Below are positions 18,027 to 26,632 of a DNA stretch of 64,000 bases, in pieces. The notes under the pieces were generated by a model, which made no database searches, was not told the origin of the DNA, and saw only the letters and a program-made list of their open reading frames with translations. The DNA is from Acidobacteriaceae bacterium. GTDB taxonomy: Bacteria; Acidobacteriota; Terriglobia; Terriglobales; Acidobacteriaceae. How positions within the stretch are numbered: position 1 is the first letter of the stretch; each line of letters starts with the position of its first letter. Made by a program: the position numbers and the translations under genes. Where the stretch lies: NCBI GenBank assembly GCA_003134815.1, contig PLCO01000006.1, forward strand, positions 33,975-97,974, written 5' to 3'.

Positions 18027-19355
18027 ATGTCCGAATCTGCTATCTCCATCGAGAAACTGGGCAAACGGTATCGCATCGGTCACCAGAAAGCGACCGATGA
18101 GGGAATGCGTCATATCCTTGAGGGGGCGATTCGGCACCCGATTGCCTGGTTCAAATCCCGCCGTGATGCTCGCGTCCGGGAAGTGGACTTTTGGGCCCTA
18201 AGAGACGTTTCGATTGAAATCAAGCAGGGCGAGGTAGTGGGGATTATTGGACGGAACGGCGCGGGCAAAAGTACCTTACTCAAGATATTGAGCCGGATCA
18301 CGGTCCCCACTGAAGGGCGCTTTCGCATCGATGGCCGTGTCGCCAGCTTGCTTGAAGTTGGAACTGGATTTCATCAGGAACTTACGGGTCGCGAGAACAT
18401 TTATCTCAACGGAGCGATCCTGGGCATGACCCGTGCTGAGATTTCGCGTAGGTTTGACGAGATCGTCGCGTTTTCGGAAATCGAGGAGTTTCTTGATACG
18501 CCCGTGAAACGGTACTCCAGCGGAATGTACGTGCGTCTTGCCTTTGCCGTCGCCGCTCACCTTGAGCCGGAGATTCTCATTGTGGACGAGGTACTTGCTG
18601 TAGGTGATTCCGCTTTTCAGAAAAAATGTCTGGGGAAGATGGGGAACTTCGCTCAGAGTGGACGAACCGTGCTCTTCGTCAGTCACAATCTGGATGCCGT
18701 TCGAAACCTTTGCCAGCGGGCCATCTGGTTCAAAGGCGGAAAGGTTCACCAGGACGGACAAGTCGATGAAGTAGCGGAATCGTACTTCACTGAAATTTCC
18801 AGTAATCTCGATTTTTCTTGTGAGAATCCCGACTACGGGCTCGCCATCCAACGGGTCTCTCTGAGAAACTCGCGCAGCGAGGAGACCAGTCAATTCCACC
18901 CAGGCGAGGATCTAATCGTCGACATCGATTACCTTGCAAATCAGCGCATTGAGCAGCCGCACGTCATTCTTGCCGTCTTTGGCATCAACGGTTCCTGTTT
19001 TACAGCCAATATGCTCCTTGATGGGTGCCGTCCGGAGGTTCTCAATGGTGCAGGACGAATTTCCTGCCGCTTCAAGGCCATACCGCTCTTGCCGCAGAAC
19101 TACAGCATAAGAATGTCCATTCGAACAAAGAATGCCGACATGATCATTGAGTATCAAGAGGTCGCGCACTTTAGCATCGTTGGCAATCTGGCCGACTACG
19201 GCTATCGCGGCGCATTCTTGTCGCGGTCATCGACTTCCACTCCAGTTGTTGTTCCATACGAATGGAGCTTGCCCGATGGAACAACTTCTGAGGTTTCATT
19301 AACTCATCCGCCGCAGTTGGAAAGCGACGAAAGTCTTAAGCTCGCTCGTCAATGA
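18027..19355 (+). CDS. wzt: Polysaccharide ABC exporter ATPase with C-terminal glycan-binding domain (Wzt)
   Basis: A 442-residue two-domain protein. Residues 1-~245 form the ABC ATPase: Walker A GRNGAGKST (75-83), signature YSSGM near 163 and Walker B ILIVDEVLAVGD near 184-195. Residues ~265-425 form a beta-sandwich like the Wzt C-terminal domain, which recognises the non-reducing terminal modification of the polymer and couples chain termination to export. That domain predicts that the exported glycan carries a terminal cap, and the methyltransferase or nonulosonate genes of this locus could supply it (inference). ATG 18027 has only a weak ribosome site. Confidence 0.9.
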   Translation: MSESAISIEKLGKRYRIGHQKATDEGMRHILEGAIRHPIAWFKSRRDARVREVDFWALRDVSIEIKQGEVVGIIGRNGAGKSTLLKILSRITVPTEGRFRIDGRVASLLEVGTGFHQELTGRENIYLNGAILGMTRAEISRRFDEIVAFSEIEEFLDTPVKRYSSGMYVRLAFAVAAHLEPEILIVDEVLAVGDSAFQKKCLGKMGNFAQSGRTVLFVSHNLDAVRNLCQRAIWFKGGKVHQDGQVDEVAESYFTEISSNLDFSCENPDYGLAIQRVSLRNSRSEETSQFHPGEDLIVDIDYLANQRIEQPHVILAVFGINGSCFTANMLLDGCRPEVLNGAGRISCRFKAIPLLPQNYSIRMSIRTKNADMIIEYQEVAHFSIVGNLADYGYRGAFLSRSSTSTPVVVPYEWSLPDGTTSEVSLTHPPQLESDESLKLARQ

Positions 19356-19441
19356 CGGCTGCGTCATTACTCCAGCTCTACATTCGAAAACCATGCGACA
19401 TGGAACCTTAGACAATGCTCCACTGCACACTCGCTGCTAAC

Positions 19442-20164
19442 ATGACTGAGAAAGCTATTGCAATTATTCCGGCTCGTGGCGGCTCAAAGCGAATCCCGAA
19501 TAAGAACATCAGGCCGCTGGCAGGTCTGCCACTAATCGCTCACACAATCATAGCGGCCGCCGAGTGCGGTCTTTTCTCGCGCATCGTAGTCAGTACAGAC
19601 AGTGAAGAGATTGCGACCGTCGCGCGGCATTACGGTGCTGAAGTCCCGTATCTGCGAGATAGCGCGCTGGCCGACGACTTTACACCCGTCTCTGCCGTAA
19701 CCGCTGATGCCTTAATGCATCTCGATCCAACTGGGGAGTCCTTCACATCGGTCGCGCAACTCATGGCGAATTGTCCATTGCGCACCGCAGCGGACGTAAT
19801 AGATAGCTTTCGACAGTTTCAGGCAACAGACTGCGAATCGCAAATTTCGGTCGTACTCTACGGCTGGCAGAACCCGTGGTGGGCCATGCTCCGTAACGAG
19901 CGGCAGCAATTGGAGCCGCTCTTCAAGGGGCAGATGGCCGCACGAAGCCAGGATCTGCCGCAACTGTTTTGCCCGACCGGGGCGATCTGGTGGGCAAAGG
20001 CGGCGACTCTGCGTCGAGCCAAAACATTCCATGTGGATGGACGAACTGGCTGGGAGATTCCGTGGCAACGCGGCATTGATATCGACACACTCGATGACTT
20101 TGCTTTGGCAGAGGTTCTTCTTAAACCATCTCTAGGCCCACTCGAAGCAAAAAAGGGGTCGTGA
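19442..20164 (+). CDS. CMP-nonulosonate cytidylyltransferase (NeuA/LegF/PseF family)
   Basis: A 240-residue acylneuraminate cytidylyltransferase that activates a nine-carbon keto-sugar acid with CTP. The CTP-binding signature IIPARGGSKRIPNKN lies at residues ~7-21. It is followed by VVSTDSEEIATVARHYGAEV, the MANCPLR segment and the C-terminal GWEIPWQRGIDIDTLDDFALAE that carries metal-binding acids. The frame is open from 19415, but ATG 19442 gives the standard length and N-terminus. With the synthase at 21082 it defines a nonulosonic acid pathway. Whether the sugar is sialic, legionaminic or another acid cannot be settled from this gene. Confidence 0.88.
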   Translation: MTEKAIAIIPARGGSKRIPNKNIRPLAGLPLIAHTIIAAAECGLFSRIVVSTDSEEIATVARHYGAEVPYLRDSALADDFTPVSAVTADALMHLDPTGESFTSVAQLMANCPLRTAADVIDSFRQFQATDCESQISVVLYGWQNPWWAMLRNERQQLEPLFKGQMAARSQDLPQLFCPTGAIWWAKAATLRRAKTFHVDGRTGWEIPWQRGIDIDTLDDFALAEVLLKPSLGPLEAKKGS

Positions 20165-21069
20165 TTCAGATGGCGCTTGCTGTGTACACAACTATCTATC
20201 CCGGTGTTGAACGGTATTTGCGTCAATGGTTCCGCTCGCTTCTCAGTCAGCAGGACCAGGAATTCCAGCTCTGGATTGGCATCGACGCCGTCGATAGAAG
20301 CGCTATTGAAAAACTGCTGGGTCCTGAACTGAGCGCGGAGTGGATCGTTGCCCGATCCGGAGTCACTATGGCGCAGTTACGAGATGAGGCATTAAGTTGC
20401 ATCACGAAGGCTTTTTCCGAGGTTGTGCTCGTTGATAGTGATGATTTGCTACATCCCTCGCGTATCTCTTCAGCTCGAGCGGCCTTGGACTACACCGAGC
20501 TTGCGGGGTGCGCGTTGCGGCTTGTCGATCAAGAAGGAGACGATCTCGGCCAGACTTTCGATCTCACGTCGGACCTTGAGCCCGACGAAGTACTTCCCCG
20601 CAATAACATTTTCGGATTTTCCAATTCGGCCTTTCGATCTGATTTGCTTCGGCGATGCTTGCCCATTCCGTCGCATGCCGTTCTGGTCGACTGGTATCTT
20701 GCCACTCGCGCATGGCTGTTCGGTGCCAAAATGGCCTTTGACCATATCCCGCGAATGGATTATCGCCAGCATCCGTCCAACACGGCGAGGGTTCGATCGC
20801 CGTTCAGCAATGAGCAAATCGTCTCAGACACCGCACTGGTTCAGCAGCACTTCAAATTCTTTGACACCGGGCCGGATGAAAATTATGTCGCGCATCGCTA
20901 TGACAAACTGAGAAGTGTAGCGGCAGAAATCGAAGAATTCCGCGAGCGCGTAGTCCACAATCCAGCGAAATTGCGCGTCTATACCGAATCTCTCAACGCC
21001 CTGGCTCCAGCACCGTTATGGTGGTCTACGGTTGCCTATCCGCCACTAGATCACTTGTGGAAGCATTGA
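20161..21069 (+). CDS. Glycosyltransferase family 2-like protein
   Basis: A 302-residue GT-A-like protein. It begins ALAVYTTIYPGVERYLRQWFRSLLSQ, has LWIGIDAVD near 37, and a metal site VLVDSDDLLHPSR near 90-102, followed by FGFSNSAFRSDLL and VDWYLATRAWLFGA as in GT2 acceptor domains. The GTG start at 20161 overlaps the cytidylyltransferase stop (GTGA); ATG 20170 is an alternative. Because it is embedded between the CMP-sugar synthetase and the sugar-acid synthase, it may transfer the nonulosonic acid or a neighbouring sugar. However, its motifs are those of NDP-sugar GT2 enzymes rather than known sialyltransferases. Confidence 0.75.
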   Translation: MIQMALAVYTTIYPGVERYLRQWFRSLLSQQDQEFQLWIGIDAVDRSAIEKLLGPELSAEWIVARSGVTMAQLRDEALSCITKAFSEVVLVDSDDLLHPSRISSARAALDYTELAGCALRLVDQEGDDLGQTFDLTSDLEPDEVLPRNNIFGFSNSAFRSDLLRRCLPIPSHAVLVDWYLATRAWLFGAKMAFDHIPRMDYRQHPSNTARVRSPFSNEQIVSDTALVQQHFKFFDTGPDENYVAHRYDKLRSVAAEIEEFRERVVHNPAKLRVYTESLNALAPAPLWWSTVAYPPLDHLWKH

Positions 21070-21081
21070 AAAAGGCGAAAT

Positions 21082-22134
21082 ATGAAGAACGTTAAGTTAG
21101 GCAATGTCGAAATCGGATCTGGGAACTTCCCGTACATCATCGCTGAAGTGGGATCGAACCACAATGGCGATATGAATCTCTGTCGCCGGCTGATCGACGC
21201 CGCCGCGGATGCGGGAGCCCATGCCGTCAAGTTTCAGTCATGGACTGACAAATCACTCATCGCGGAAGAGGAGTACGCGCGCAATACTTCGTACTCTGAC
21301 AAGAAGAAGCACTTCGGCTCGTTGCGGGAGATGGTAACCGCCTACCAGCTCACTGGCGAGCAGCATTATGAGGCCGCCGCGTACTGCAAGGCTCGCGGGA
21401 TCGAGTTTTGCTCGACGCCTTTCTCGGACCGGGAAGCAGACTTGCTTGAGAAGCTGGACGTTCCATTCTTCAAGATCGCTTCAATGGACATCGTCCATTT
21501 GTCCTTGTTGAAGCATGTTGCGCGCAAACAGCGCCCTGTGATCATTTCTACGGGGATGGCGACTCTTGCCGAAATTGAACGGGCCGTCGAAACAGTTCGT
21601 GCCGAGGGCAATGAGGAAATCGTGTTGCTGCACTGCGTGTCCATCTACCCTCCGGCATACGACGCCATTCATCTGCGCAATATGGCCACCCTGCAGCAAG
21701 CATTTGACGTGCCTGTAGGCTTTAGTGACCACACGCTGGGAGTTTCCATTCCTCTCGCTGCAATCGCGCTCGGCGCGAGTTTGATCGAGAAGCACTTTAC
21801 CCTCGATCAGCAAATGGAGGGATGGGATCACGCAATCTCTGCCAATCCTGAACAGCTAAAGATGATCGTCGAGGAAGGAAAACATATCGTCTCGGCACTC
21901 GGAGACAGCAAGCGCACAGTGAGCGACGCGGAGATCGAGAAAAGAAACAAGTTCCGTCGAAGCCTTGTAACCACGCGGCAGTTACGGTGCGGTCATTTGC
22001 TCACGGAGTCGGATCTGGATGCGAAGCGGCCCGGCACTGGGATTAGTCCAAACGAGATCGACTATGTGCTCGGTCGGAGCCTTGCTTTAGATCTGGATGC
22101 CGACCGAGTCATCACCTGGAAGCATCTACAGTGA
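21082..22134 (+). CDS. Nonulosonate synthase (NeuB/LegI type) with SAF domain
   Basis: A 350-residue enzyme that condenses phosphoenolpyruvate with an N-acyl hexosamine to give a nine-carbon acid. The TIM barrel carries IIAEVGSNHNGD (~19-30), AVKFQ (~48), FCSTPF (~112), KIASMD, ISTGMA, VGFSDHTLG and LIEKHFTLD. Residues ~285-345 form the antifreeze-like SAF domain (FRRSLVTTRQLRCGHLLTESDL, RPGTGI) that closes the active site of the partner subunit. AAAGGCG precedes ATG 21082. The barrel matches NeuB, LegI and PseI alike; the LegC- and PtmE-like genes downstream favour a legionaminic-type product. Confidence 0.92.
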   Translation: MKNVKLGNVEIGSGNFPYIIAEVGSNHNGDMNLCRRLIDAAADAGAHAVKFQSWTDKSLIAEEEYARNTSYSDKKKHFGSLREMVTAYQLTGEQHYEAAAYCKARGIEFCSTPFSDREADLLEKLDVPFFKIASMDIVHLSLLKHVARKQRPVIISTGMATLAEIERAVETVRAEGNEEIVLLHCVSIYPPAYDAIHLRNMATLQQAFDVPVGFSDHTLGVSIPLAAIALGASLIEKHFTLDQQMEGWDHAISANPEQLKMIVEEGKHIVSALGDSKRTVSDAEIEKRNKFRRSLVTTRQLRCGHLLTESDLDAKRPGTGISPNEIDYVLGRSLALDLDADRVITWKHLQ

Positions 22135-22141
22135 CTGACCA

Positions 22142-22798
22142 ATGATCGCTTCGGAACTCCCCATCATCATAATTGGAGGCGGCGGTCACGCTAAAGTGTT
22201 GCTGAGCGCTCTCCAACTGACTGAGCAAAAGGTTCTAGGATTCGTCGACCTGAAACTCTCGCTTCCTCCTTTACTGGGAGTCCGGCATCTCGGCGATGAT
22301 AGTGCGGCATTTACCCATGCGCCTGATGGCGTAAGGCTCGTGAATGGTGTCGGCTCAATCAGTTCCACCGTAAATCGCCAGGCCGTCTACGATCGGTTCG
22401 CCCAGAAGCATTATTGTTTCGCGAGGGTGATCCATCCCTCGGCTGTGGTTGCGCCTGAAGTGCAAATTGACGAAGGGGTCCAAATCATGGCGGGGGCGGT
22501 GGTGCAGGCAGGCAGCCGACTCGGTGCAAATGCCATCGTTAACACGGGGGCTCGCGTCGACCACGACTGCATCATTGATGCTCACGCGCACATTGCGCCA
22601 GGTGTGACAATATGCGGCGGAGTGAGCGTCGGTGCCGGCGCACACATTGGAGCCGGCGCCACTGTAATCCAGGGCATTCACATTGGTAAGGGCAGCGTAG
22701 TTGGAGCGGGCGCGCTCGTAATTCGGGACGTACCGCCGGGAACTAAGGTAGTCGGCATTCCAGCTACTTCAATATCGGAGCGAAGGACAGCGCGATAG
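22142..22798 (+). CDS. NeuD/LegH/PglD-type sugar O- or N-acetyltransferase
   Basis: A 218-residue protein. The N-terminal ~80 residues form a small alpha/beta PglD-like domain (IIIGGGGHAKVLLSAL). The rest is a left-handed beta-helix of hexapeptides (IDEGVQIMAGAVVQAGSRLGANAIV, PGVTICGGVSVGAGAHIGAGATV, GKGSVVGAGALV). NHDCxx-type acetyl-CoA site residues appear as RVDHDCIIDAHAHIAPG, with the catalytic-type His in VDHDC. Relatives acetylate the 4- or 7-amino group of UDP/GDP-sugars (PglD, LegH) or O-acetylate sialic acid (NeuD). It follows the synthase by seven bases and shares its stop base with the GTG start of the next gene. Confidence 0.88.
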   Translation: MIASELPIIIIGGGGHAKVLLSALQLTEQKVLGFVDLKLSLPPLLGVRHLGDDSAAFTHAPDGVRLVNGVGSISSTVNRQAVYDRFAQKHYCFARVIHPSAVVAPEVQIDEGVQIMAGAVVQAGSRLGANAIVNTGARVDHDCIIDAHAHIAPGVTICGGVSVGAGAHIGAGATVIQGIHIGKGSVVGAGALVIRDVPPGTKVVGIPATSISERRTAR

Positions 22799-24201
22799 TG
22801 TCGAATCAGCGATCCAAAGCGGTTTACATAGTTCATTGCATCGACACTGAGGGGCCCCTCCACGAATCCGTTGATGCCACTTTTGAACGGTTGTGCGAGA
22901 TATTCCATCTCGACTTGCCTCCCAGCCAGGATTTGTTGCGGCGCTTACAAGCCGGTGAAGTGCCGCTGGAAGGTCTTGAGGCGGACGTCCAAAAAGTAGT
23001 GGATCCTCACTTGCTCGCCTATAACGACACGTGGGATAAAGTGGACGCGATGCTGGCGAGATTGATGTCCGGGCCGTTTCGTAACCAGGTTTGCGATGCG
23101 GGAGGGAATGGGTGGATTTACAACTGGTTCTGCGTCGATCATGTCGACTACGATCTGAATCCTCGGCGCAGAGACATTGGATATCACAACGTCTTCGAGC
23201 ATTACGTGACGCAGATCCGCGAATCCGGGTCCATCCAGGACGGACTCCATTTTCACTATCATCCGCATTCGTTTCACCGCGAGGCCCATCGCTGCGCGAC
23301 GCATTGGTGGTCATCATCCAATAGTCTGCACCAGATCATTTCACGCCGCATCATTGATCACTGTTGGTTCCCGGCTGCGCATCGCCCTGGGTTTCACGTC
23401 ATTCGACCAGACAGTCACTGGTTTCTCGAGCAGCACATCCCGTTCGACTTCTCCAACCAGGCCATGGTGAATACACAACAAGATGGGGCGCAGTTTGGTC
23501 TTTCGGGAGGCCGCTTCGGCGACTGGCGTCGCGCTCCGGCAACGTGGGAGCCCTATCATCCATCGGCCGACGACTATCAGGTCGCTGGTAACTGCAGGCG
23601 GTGGATTGCAAGGTGCCTCAATGTAGGGACGCGATATAGGCTTATCAATGAACGGGACGTGAGGCAGGCATTTACTGAGGCTGCGGAAGGCAAGCCCGTG
23701 GTTTTGGCGATCACAAATCACGATTTTCGCGATATGGGCCAGGATGTCGACGCCTTTCGCGAGTTGCTCACGAAGGTCGCGGTAGACTTCCCGCATGTCC
23801 CGTTCTACTTCTCTGAGGCTATAGCGGCGATGCGAGCTGCGCTCGATCTATCACCGCTCCCGGCATGTGAGCTTGACCTGACGATTCACCGAATTGACGA
23901 TCGCACGCACGTCCTCAAAGTTAGTTCAGTTACCCCGACATTCGGTCCGCAGCCTTGGCTGGCCCTGAAAACGGCTGAGGGAACATATCACTTCGATAAC
24001 TTCGATATAGACGAGCCATTTCATCAGTGGCAGTACGTCTTCGATGAAGAGACGTTTCCATTGTCTGCGTTGCAGGCGATCGGTGTTGCTGCGAACAATG
24101 CCTTTGGAGCGACGACCGTTGCAGTGATGAAAACCGCAACTCATGAGGTTGTCCGGCGACACTGGAATCTCCCGAAGGCCGGTATACTCGCGCACGCCTG
24201 A
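22798..24201 (+). CDS. Uncharacterised NodB-fold (deacetylase-like) protein of the nonulosonate block
   Basis: A 467-residue protein of uncertain function. Features suggest a divergent polysaccharide-deacetylase barrel: an early YIVHCIDTEGPL (D16, E18 in place of the usual Asp pair), a histidine cluster HFHYHPHS (151-158) where a metal-binding H-x3-H is expected, WFPAAHRPGFHVI as the arginine-bearing motif and VLAITNHDFRDMG near 305. The last ~110 residues look like an all-beta domain. The GTG start shares one base with the upstream stop (TAGTG), so the gene is coupled to the acetyltransferase. A role in de-acylating or otherwise trimming the amino-sugar acid or its precursor is a guess from position. 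Confidence 0.6.
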   Translation: MSNQRSKAVYIVHCIDTEGPLHESVDATFERLCEIFHLDLPPSQDLLRRLQAGEVPLEGLEADVQKVVDPHLLAYNDTWDKVDAMLARLMSGPFRNQVCDAGGNGWIYNWFCVDHVDYDLNPRRRDIGYHNVFEHYVTQIRESGSIQDGLHFHYHPHSFHREAHRCATHWWSSSNSLHQIISRRIIDHCWFPAAHRPGFHVIRPDSHWFLEQHIPFDFSNQAMVNTQQDGAQFGLSGGRFGDWRRAPATWEPYHPSADDYQVAGNCRRWIARCLNVGTRYRLINERDVRQAFTEAAEGKPVVLAITNHDFRDMGQDVDAFRELLTKVAVDFPHVPFYFSEAIAAMRAALDLSPLPACELDLTIHRIDDRTHVLKVSSVTPTFGPQPWLALKTAEGTYHFDNFDIDEPFHQWQYVFDEETFPLSALQAIGVAANNAFGATTVAVMKTATHEVVRRHWNLPKAGILAHA

Positions 24202-24226
24202 TTTGCCGATTCGTTCGGTTTCTCAA

Positions 24227-25654
24227 ATGAAAATTTCTTCTTCCCAAGAGCGGCTCGAGAGCGTCACGATTTCTCCGTCGGAGTCTATCCGCGAAGCGAT
24301 TGCTTGCCTCGATCGCGCGGGCACTGGCGCATTAGCAGTCTGTTCCAAAGACGGCAAGCTCGCCGGCCTTCTGACAGATGGTGATATTCGGCGCGCGATT
24401 CTGAAGTCGCGGAAGCTTGAGGATAGCTGCGGTTCCATCGCCACTCTCGATCCGATTACTGCGCTCGCGCCTGTCATTTCCGCGGAGGCACTACGGATCA
24501 TGAATGGCCACGACATCGATCATTTACCTGTCGTGGATGAGAATCGGATTCTCCAGGATTTTATTCTGCGCCGGGATTTGGGCAGTGAGGAAGATCTTGA
24601 GGCGGCCGCCAAGCAGCGATTGGAACTCGTTATCATTCCCCCCGCGACACCGATCACGGAGGCAATATCAGTTCTGGATAAGGCCGGCACAGGGGCACTG
24701 GTGCTTTGCGAGGCCGGTTGTGTCCTTTCCGGCCTGTTGACAGACGGCGATATTCGCAGAGCAATCCTGCAGGGTAAGTCGCTGGACGGGCCCTGCAGTG
24801 AAATTGCGAGTCGGAACCCGGTCGTCGCGTCTCGCGGCATATCCGCGAGAGAAGCGCTGCATTTGATGAATGAGCGCAATGTCAATCATTTGCCATTGGT
24901 GGACGCGGAGAACCGCGTAGTTGAGTTTCTTCTGCGTAAGGACGTAGCGGAATTCGAGCAGGATATGTCGGCGGTGGTCATGGCGGGCGGATTTGGAAAG
25001 CGGCTGCTCCCTCTGACCGAGACGGTGCCTAAACCCATGTTGCCGGTGGGCGACCGCCCGCTGCTGGAGCTCATCATTCAGCGGCTCCGTCACTCGGGCA
25101 TTCGCGATGTCAACCTCACGACCCACTATCTTCCTGAATCCATCACCGATCATTTTGGCGATGGAAGGGAATTTGGAGTCAGGCTCAACTACCTTCAGGA
25201 AGATAGCCCTATGGGAACAGCCGGGGGGCTCAAGCTTATGAAGCGCCCCGACAGTACCTTCCTTGTCATCAACGGCGACATTCTCACTACGCTGCCTTAT
25301 CAGGATATGCTCGTGTACCACCGGCAGCACGGAGCGGTGCTCACCGCTGGCGTGCGCAAGCATGAAGTGCATGTTCCATTTGGAGTCGTGGAGTGCGAAG
25401 ATGTGCGCATCGTAGGACTCAAGGAGAAGCCTTCACTTAGTTTCTTCATCAATGCCGGCGCTTATCTATTGGAGCCAAGCGCCTGGGACTATATCCCTGA
25501 CAAGCAGCGATTCGATATGACTGACCTAATTCATACCTTGCTGAACGCAGGGTTGCCTGTCGTTGGATTCCCAATTTTGGAATACTGGGCTGACGTCGGG
25601 TCTCAAGCGGACTATCAGAAGGCACAGGAATCTGTGCTGAAAGGTGAGATCTAA
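24227..25654 (+). CDS. PtmE-like sugar-1-phosphate nucleotidyltransferase with two CBS-pair modules
   Basis: A 475-residue protein. Residues ~5-120 and ~125-240 are two homologous Bateman modules, each of two CBS motifs; both contain the near-identical LLTDGDIRRAIL and a HLP(V/L)VD motif. Residues ~245-475 form a nucleotidyltransferase: VVMAGGFGKRLLPLTETVPKPMLP, then YLQEDSPMGTAGGL, LVINGDILT and INAGAYLLEP. Campylobacter PtmE, with one CBS pair, makes GDP-glucosamine for legionaminic acid, and this is the obvious model. The second pair is extra. The frame extends to 24143 inside the upstream gene; ATG 24227 is the likely start. CBS pairs usually bind adenylate nucleotides, so allosteric control is expected. 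Confidence 0.82.
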   Translation: MKISSSQERLESVTISPSESIREAIACLDRAGTGALAVCSKDGKLAGLLTDGDIRRAILKSRKLEDSCGSIATLDPITALAPVISAEALRIMNGHDIDHLPVVDENRILQDFILRRDLGSEEDLEAAAKQRLELVIIPPATPITEAISVLDKAGTGALVLCEAGCVLSGLLTDGDIRRAILQGKSLDGPCSEIASRNPVVASRGISAREALHLMNERNVNHLPLVDAENRVVEFLLRKDVAEFEQDMSAVVMAGGFGKRLLPLTETVPKPMLPVGDRPLLELIIQRLRHSGIRDVNLTTHYLPESITDHFGDGREFGVRLNYLQEDSPMGTAGGLKLMKRPDSTFLVINGDILTTLPYQDMLVYHRQHGAVLTAGVRKHEVHVPFGVVECEDVRIVGLKEKPSLSFFINAGAYLLEPSAWDYIPDKQRFDMTDLIHTLLNAGLPVVGFPILEYWADVGSQADYQKAQESVLKGEI

Positions 25655-25655
25655 A

Positions 25656-26624
25656 GTGAAGGTATTGATTACGGGCGGCGCCGGCTATATTGGCGCCACA
25701 CTCACCCCTTTTTTACTCGCTGCCGGCCATCAGGTCCGCGTGCTCGACCATCTTGCACATGGCGGCCAATCGCTTCTTGGCGTGTGGGCGCATCCAGGAT
25801 TTGAATTCATTGGTGGAGATATTCGCGATCGGGAAGTTGTGCGAGCCGCCGTCGCGGGCCGGGACGCCGTTGTCCATTTGGCGGCAATTGTGGGCGATCC
25901 GGCCTGTGCGCGCCAGCCCGATCTGGCCCGTGTCATTAACCTTGATGCGCCGCTGGCTTTGATCGCCGAGAGCCAGAGCGCTGGAGTTGAGCGGTTCATC
26001 TTCGCCTCTACTTGCAGCAATTATGGAAAAATGAAGGGCACCGATCAGTATGTGGACGAGGAGTCCGAGCTGAGCCCCGTGTCTCTTTACGCCGAGACCA
26101 AGGTCGCCGTTGAAAGAGCCCTGCTGGGGAGCGGCTCAAGCAGGAATTGGTGCCCGACGCCATTGCGGTTCGCAACTATTTACGGCGTGTCGCCCCGCAT
26201 GCGCTTCGACCTCACGGTCAACGAATTCACCATGGAGATGATGACGAACAAGCAACTCAAAGTGTACGGCGAGCAGTTTTGGCGTCCCTATGTGCACGTC
26301 CGTGATGCCGCTGGCGCCATCGATCTGGTTCTCAATGCTTCACCGGCAATCGTAGGGGCGCAGGTCTTCAACATCGGCGCAACGGATCAAAACTTTCAGA
26401 AAAAACAACTCGTCGAAATGATTCGCCCGTACGCGCCGGATGCGGTTGTCGAGTTTGTTCATAAAGCTGAGGACCCTCGCGACTACCGCGTGTCTTTCGC
26501 TAAGATCACAAACCAACTTGGATTTAAGACCACTCGCACGGTCGCTCAGGGCATTGCGGAGGTCGTGCAGCTGGTTCGCGAAAACATCATCGACAATTTT
26601 GCACACCAGAAATACCGCAATTGA
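25656..26624 (+). CDS. NAD-dependent sugar epimerase/dehydratase (extended SDR)
   Basis: A 322-residue extended SDR. The Rossmann motif GGAGYIG lies at residues ~7-13, VVHLAAIVGDP near 73, the Ser/Thr of FASTCSNYG near 115 and the catalytic YAETK near 145-149. GEQFWRPYVHVRDAAGAI is the substrate-loop motif of epimerases. GTG 25656 is chosen because AAGGTGAG lies eight bases upstream and the product then begins MKVLITGG; the frame is also open to GTG 25644. It resembles generic NDP-hexose epimerases rather than the 4,6-dehydratases LegB or PseB, so its step in the nonulosonate or another sugar pathway is open. Confidence 0.8.
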   Translation: MKVLITGGAGYIGATLTPFLLAAGHQVRVLDHLAHGGQSLLGVWAHPGFEFIGGDIRDREVVRAAVAGRDAVVHLAAIVGDPACARQPDLARVINLDAPLALIAESQSAGVERFIFASTCSNYGKMKGTDQYVDEESELSPVSLYAETKVAVERALLGSGSSRNWCPTPLRFATIYGVSPRMRFDLTVNEFTMEMMTNKQLKVYGEQFWRPYVHVRDAAGAIDLVLNASPAIVGAQVFNIGATDQNFQKKQLVEMIRPYAPDAVVEFVHKAEDPRDYRVSFAKITNQLGFKTTRTVAQGIAEVVQLVRENIIDNFAHQKYRN

Positions 26625-26632
26625 TCGCAAAT

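Noticed and set aside
24668..25372. A 234-codon minus-strand frame inside the CBS/nucleotidyltransferase gene
   Set aside because: No domain pattern; the plus-strand gene is unequivocal.
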